DNA of 64,000 bases from Eopsaltria australis (taxonomy: Eukaryota; Chordata; Aves; Passeriformes; Petroicidae). Below the pieces are notes generated by a model. It was not told the DNA's origin and ran no database searches. It saw nothing but the letters and a program-made list of their open reading frames with translations. The stretch covers positions 868,001 to 932,000 of the forward strand of contig JAVTVJ010000117.1 of the NCBI GenBank assembly GCA_034509425.1, written 5' to 3'. The translations under genes and the position numbers were made by a program. Each line of letters begins with the position of its first letter. Positions within the stretch are counted from its first letter, which is position 1. This document shows positions 61,570-64,000 of this stretch, piece by piece.

Positions 61570-62501
61570 GGCCCCATGCAGGTTTCAGCACTAAGGGGTC
61601 ACTTTTGTGAGAAGCTGCCAGAAGCTTCTCCCATGTCCAGCAGAGCCAGTGATGGACCAGCTCCACGATGGACCCAGCCCTGGCCAAGGCTGAGCCCTTC
61701 AGTCACTGTGACAACACCTCTGGATCATCTGTTTTAAAAGGGATAAAGTTACTGCACAATGGCAATTGCAGGCAGAGAGAGGAGGGACATAAGAGAGACA
61801 ACCCTGCAGAGATCCCCCTGCAGCCCCTGCAGGACCCCACTCTGGAGCAGGGGGATGCCTGAACGATGCTGTGACCCCATGGGAAGCCCACACTGGAGCA
61901 GGGTCCTGGCAGGATCTGTGATCCATGGAGAGAGGATCCCATGCTGGTGCAGGTCTGTTGGCAGGACTTGTGACCCCAAGGGAAGCCCACACTGGAGCAG
62001 TCTGTTCCTGAAGGACTGACCCCGTGGGAGGGATGCCACTGGAGCAGCTCATGGAGAGCTGCAGCATGTGGGAAGGGATCACTCTGGAGAAGTTCATGAG
62101 TGACTGTCCCCCGTGGGAGGGACCTTGCTCTAGAGCAGAGGGAAACTGTGAGTTCTCCCCCTGAGGAGGAAGGAGCAGCAGAAATGTGATGAACTGACTG
62201 CAGGTCCCTTTCCCTGTCCCCCTGCATCACTGCAGAGGAAGAGGCAGAGAATTTGAGAGTGAAATTGAACCTGGGAAGGGAGGGTTGGGTAGCAAATGTT
62301 TCAAGATTTGGTTTTATTCCTGATTTGATTGGTAATAAATTAAATTGATTTCAGCTGGTCAAGTCTGTTTCCCTAGGATGGTTACTGAGGAGTGATCATT
62401 CCCTGTCCTTATGTCATACCACAAGCCTTTAATTACATTTTCTCTCTCCTGTCCATCTGACAGAGCAGTTTTGGCAGGCACCTGGTGGTCAGCCCACCAC
62501 A
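61570..62501 (-). mobile_element. ERVL-type LTR, nearly full length
   Basis: On the minus strand it starts TGTGGTGGGCTGACCACC. It continues with GGTGCCTGCCAAAACTGCTC, GGACAGGAGAGAGAAAATG, TCAATTTAATTTATTACCAA, CCCTTCCCAGGTTCAATTTC and TGCAGGGGGACAGGGAAAGG. A run of ~50-bp tandem units follows, and last comes the conserved end GGCAGCTTCTCACAAAAGTG with GAAACCTGCATG. It is the same family as the scraps at 4836 and 23225 but far more complete. The 3' edge near 61570 is estimated; no 5-bp target duplication was found. Open frames up to 175 codons inside it are incidental. Confidence 0.88.
61839..62150 (-). repeat. ~50-bp tandem repeats inside LTR
   Basis: Six or seven imperfect units, each with a CTGGAGCAG-type core (complement CTGCTCCAG). 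On the plus strand cores appear near 61842, 61892, 61942 (CTGGTGCAG), 61991, 62041, 62083 (GGAGAAG) and 62131 (TAGAGCAG), with GTGACCCC(A/G) and GGGA(A/G)GCCC or GGGAGGGA spacers. The array is typical of the U3/R part of this avian LTR family; copy number commonly varies. Confidence 0.85.
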
Positions 62502-64000
62502 GCAGTCAGTGCTGGATGGCCCAGGCTGTTATCTAAATCAGTGATCTCAGAGCTGGAGCCTTTGGCCTCCTTTTGTGCAAACTGTCTCCTGAAGTAAATT
62601 TGTGTTGCTATAGGAACACAATACCTGGCACGTGAATTGTGCTGGCAAGGAAAAAACCCAACATGCATTCCTTTAAAGTTCCTCAAGGTTCACCATTGCC
62701 TTAGGGAGGATCTGCTGCTGCAACGTCTCTGACTCATTTATTTGTCATTGAAATCCCTACAGGAATCCCAGGACTGGATGCTCTCCTCCCGAGCCCATCT
62801 TCTCCCCCACCAGCTGTTTATCCTTGCCCTGTTTTAGACTCACAGTTGGTCCTGACAATTGAACCCTCTTGCTAGAAGTTTAGGCCATCAAAGTCTTTGA
62901 CTACAGCCACTCTACCCTATGGCATATTTCTATTTATAAGCTTAAGACGGCCTTGGCTGCGTTTCTTTTCAAAGAAAGTTGAGGTAGAAGCTTCCAAATT
63001 AGTTGTTTTCTCACAGTTACCAGACAGAGTGTGGATGGACTGAAAACACAGAACAACTTGCAGGCACCCCCCCTCTATTATCATATCCATATCAAAAATA
63101 CACCCCTGTTTTGTTCCAGCAAGAAGAAAATTGCCACACCTCCAGTCATCCATGCAGTACACAGCATTTGTGTTATGAGAGAGTGCTTATCAAATTGGAA
63201 CAGAAGTTGACTTAAAATTCTAGAGAAAAGCAACTGACTTATTTTAGTGTGGCACAGAATTAGTACAGGCAGCACAATGCAAGCCTGAGATATTGATACA
63301 GAGGCAACAGCAGTAAAAAGATGATGCCTTCAGTCTTCAAAACATTAGAAATTTACCTTAGTAATTATGTTTGCACATTAGTAATGGATTAGAAACTGAG
63401 CTACTTCATTACGAAAACTACGTGCATTTGTGTTCATCACATTTTATCAGTCGAGAGCAGACACTGAAATAACTTGTTTAAGAAGTTGATAAGAATATGC
63501 AGCAAGCCAGTGGCATTTGCCAGGAGTGCAGTTTGGTAACAGCATTATGCCACCAGACAGCCAAGATGTGCTTTCTTCAGAGTTTGCCCTGATATTGTTA
63601 TCTGATCAAAGGCTAAGTAAATTAAATATCCTGAGGAGAAATGAGAGGTGAAGGAACACTGGTAACTTTTTCAGGAAAAGCCAGAGCACTGAACCAGCCC
63701 ATCAGAGAAGGACCTAGACCATTGTCCTGGTCAGGAGCCTACCATGATGTGCCAGTCCCTCCCCAGAAAGCTGTGCAAACTAAAGGGGTTATTGCCTAGA
63801 GCAGTTAACACATTGGGGAATTGCTGCTTTATCTGCAGTTTTGTGATAAAAGTGCTGAAAATCTGTTATTTTATCATGTGACTGCAATGACACAAAGTTT
63901 AATTTGTGACTGGATCACTCTTCATGGCTGGCAGTCAATACTGAAAATTTTTACTGCATGCATCTGTGATGGAATTCAGTCAAATATGAAACCTTACCCC
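62502..64000. other. unique non-coding stretch
   Basis: No recognised repeat. The interval 63320-63660 contains several TAAT/ATTA and TTTGCAC-like words and little low-complexity sequence, so it is a candidate conserved non-coding element, without proof. Confidence 0.45.

Noticed and set aside
61703..62230. 175-codon minus-strand frame
   Set aside because: It is produced by the ~50-bp tandem units in an ERVL LTR. LTRs of this type do not encode proteins.
1..64000. Bacterial-style systems: operons, CRISPR arrays, riboswitches, insertion sequences, phage genes
   Set aside because: The repeat content (CR1, ERV LTRs, long microsatellites) and absence of dense open frames show vertebrate nuclear DNA. 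The tandem repeats seen are microsatellites or LTR-internal units, not spaced CRISPR repeats.

Overview
The window looks like vertebrate nuclear DNA from a bird, most likely a songbird. The evidence is at least 16 copies or fragments of CR1 LINEs ending in the avian ATTCTATGATTCT-type tail, several avian-style endogenous retrovirus LTRs (ERVK- and ERVL-like), an AT-rich background and long microsatellites. I found no protein-coding exon, tRNA, rRNA, CRISPR array or bacterial-type gene that I can support. The open frames present are short, or lie inside repeats. The segment is best read as intergenic DNA or part of a very large intron.

Layout. 0-6.5 kb: a CR1 tail, a clean ERVK-like solo LTR with a perfect 6-bp target duplication (1005-1430), an A/C-only tract, a degraded ERVL-type LTR (4836) and a minus-strand CR1. 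6.6-10.3 kb: a 190-bp (AAAAAG)n hexamer array and a (GGGAA)n array with strong quadruplex potential. 10-18 kb: mostly unique DNA with one 1.1-kb CR1 carrying an internal deletion (13.1-14.2 kb). 18-28.2 kb is the densest repeat region: CR1 copies, a nest of LTR pieces (21.9-23.3 kb), an old CR1 ORF2 relic (24.3-25.1 kb) and two CR1 fragments meeting tail to tail (27.7-28.2 kb). 28-43 kb: long unique AT-rich stretches with a few CR1 scraps. 43.1 kb: a second, inverted copy of the unclassified repeat seen at 22.7 kb. 45.8-50 kb: two CR1 fragments and a solo-type LTR (47.7-48.2 kb). 50-61.5 kb: unique DNA. 61.6-62.5 kb: a nearly full-length ERVL-type LTR with internal ~50-bp tandem repeats. The rest is unique.

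No gene network can be described. The main biology visible is retroelement history: 5'-truncated CR1 insertions, LTR-LTR recombination leaving solo LTRs, nested insertion, and microsatellite growth. Family names come from recognising conserved sequence features, not from a database search. Boundaries without a target duplication are approximate.
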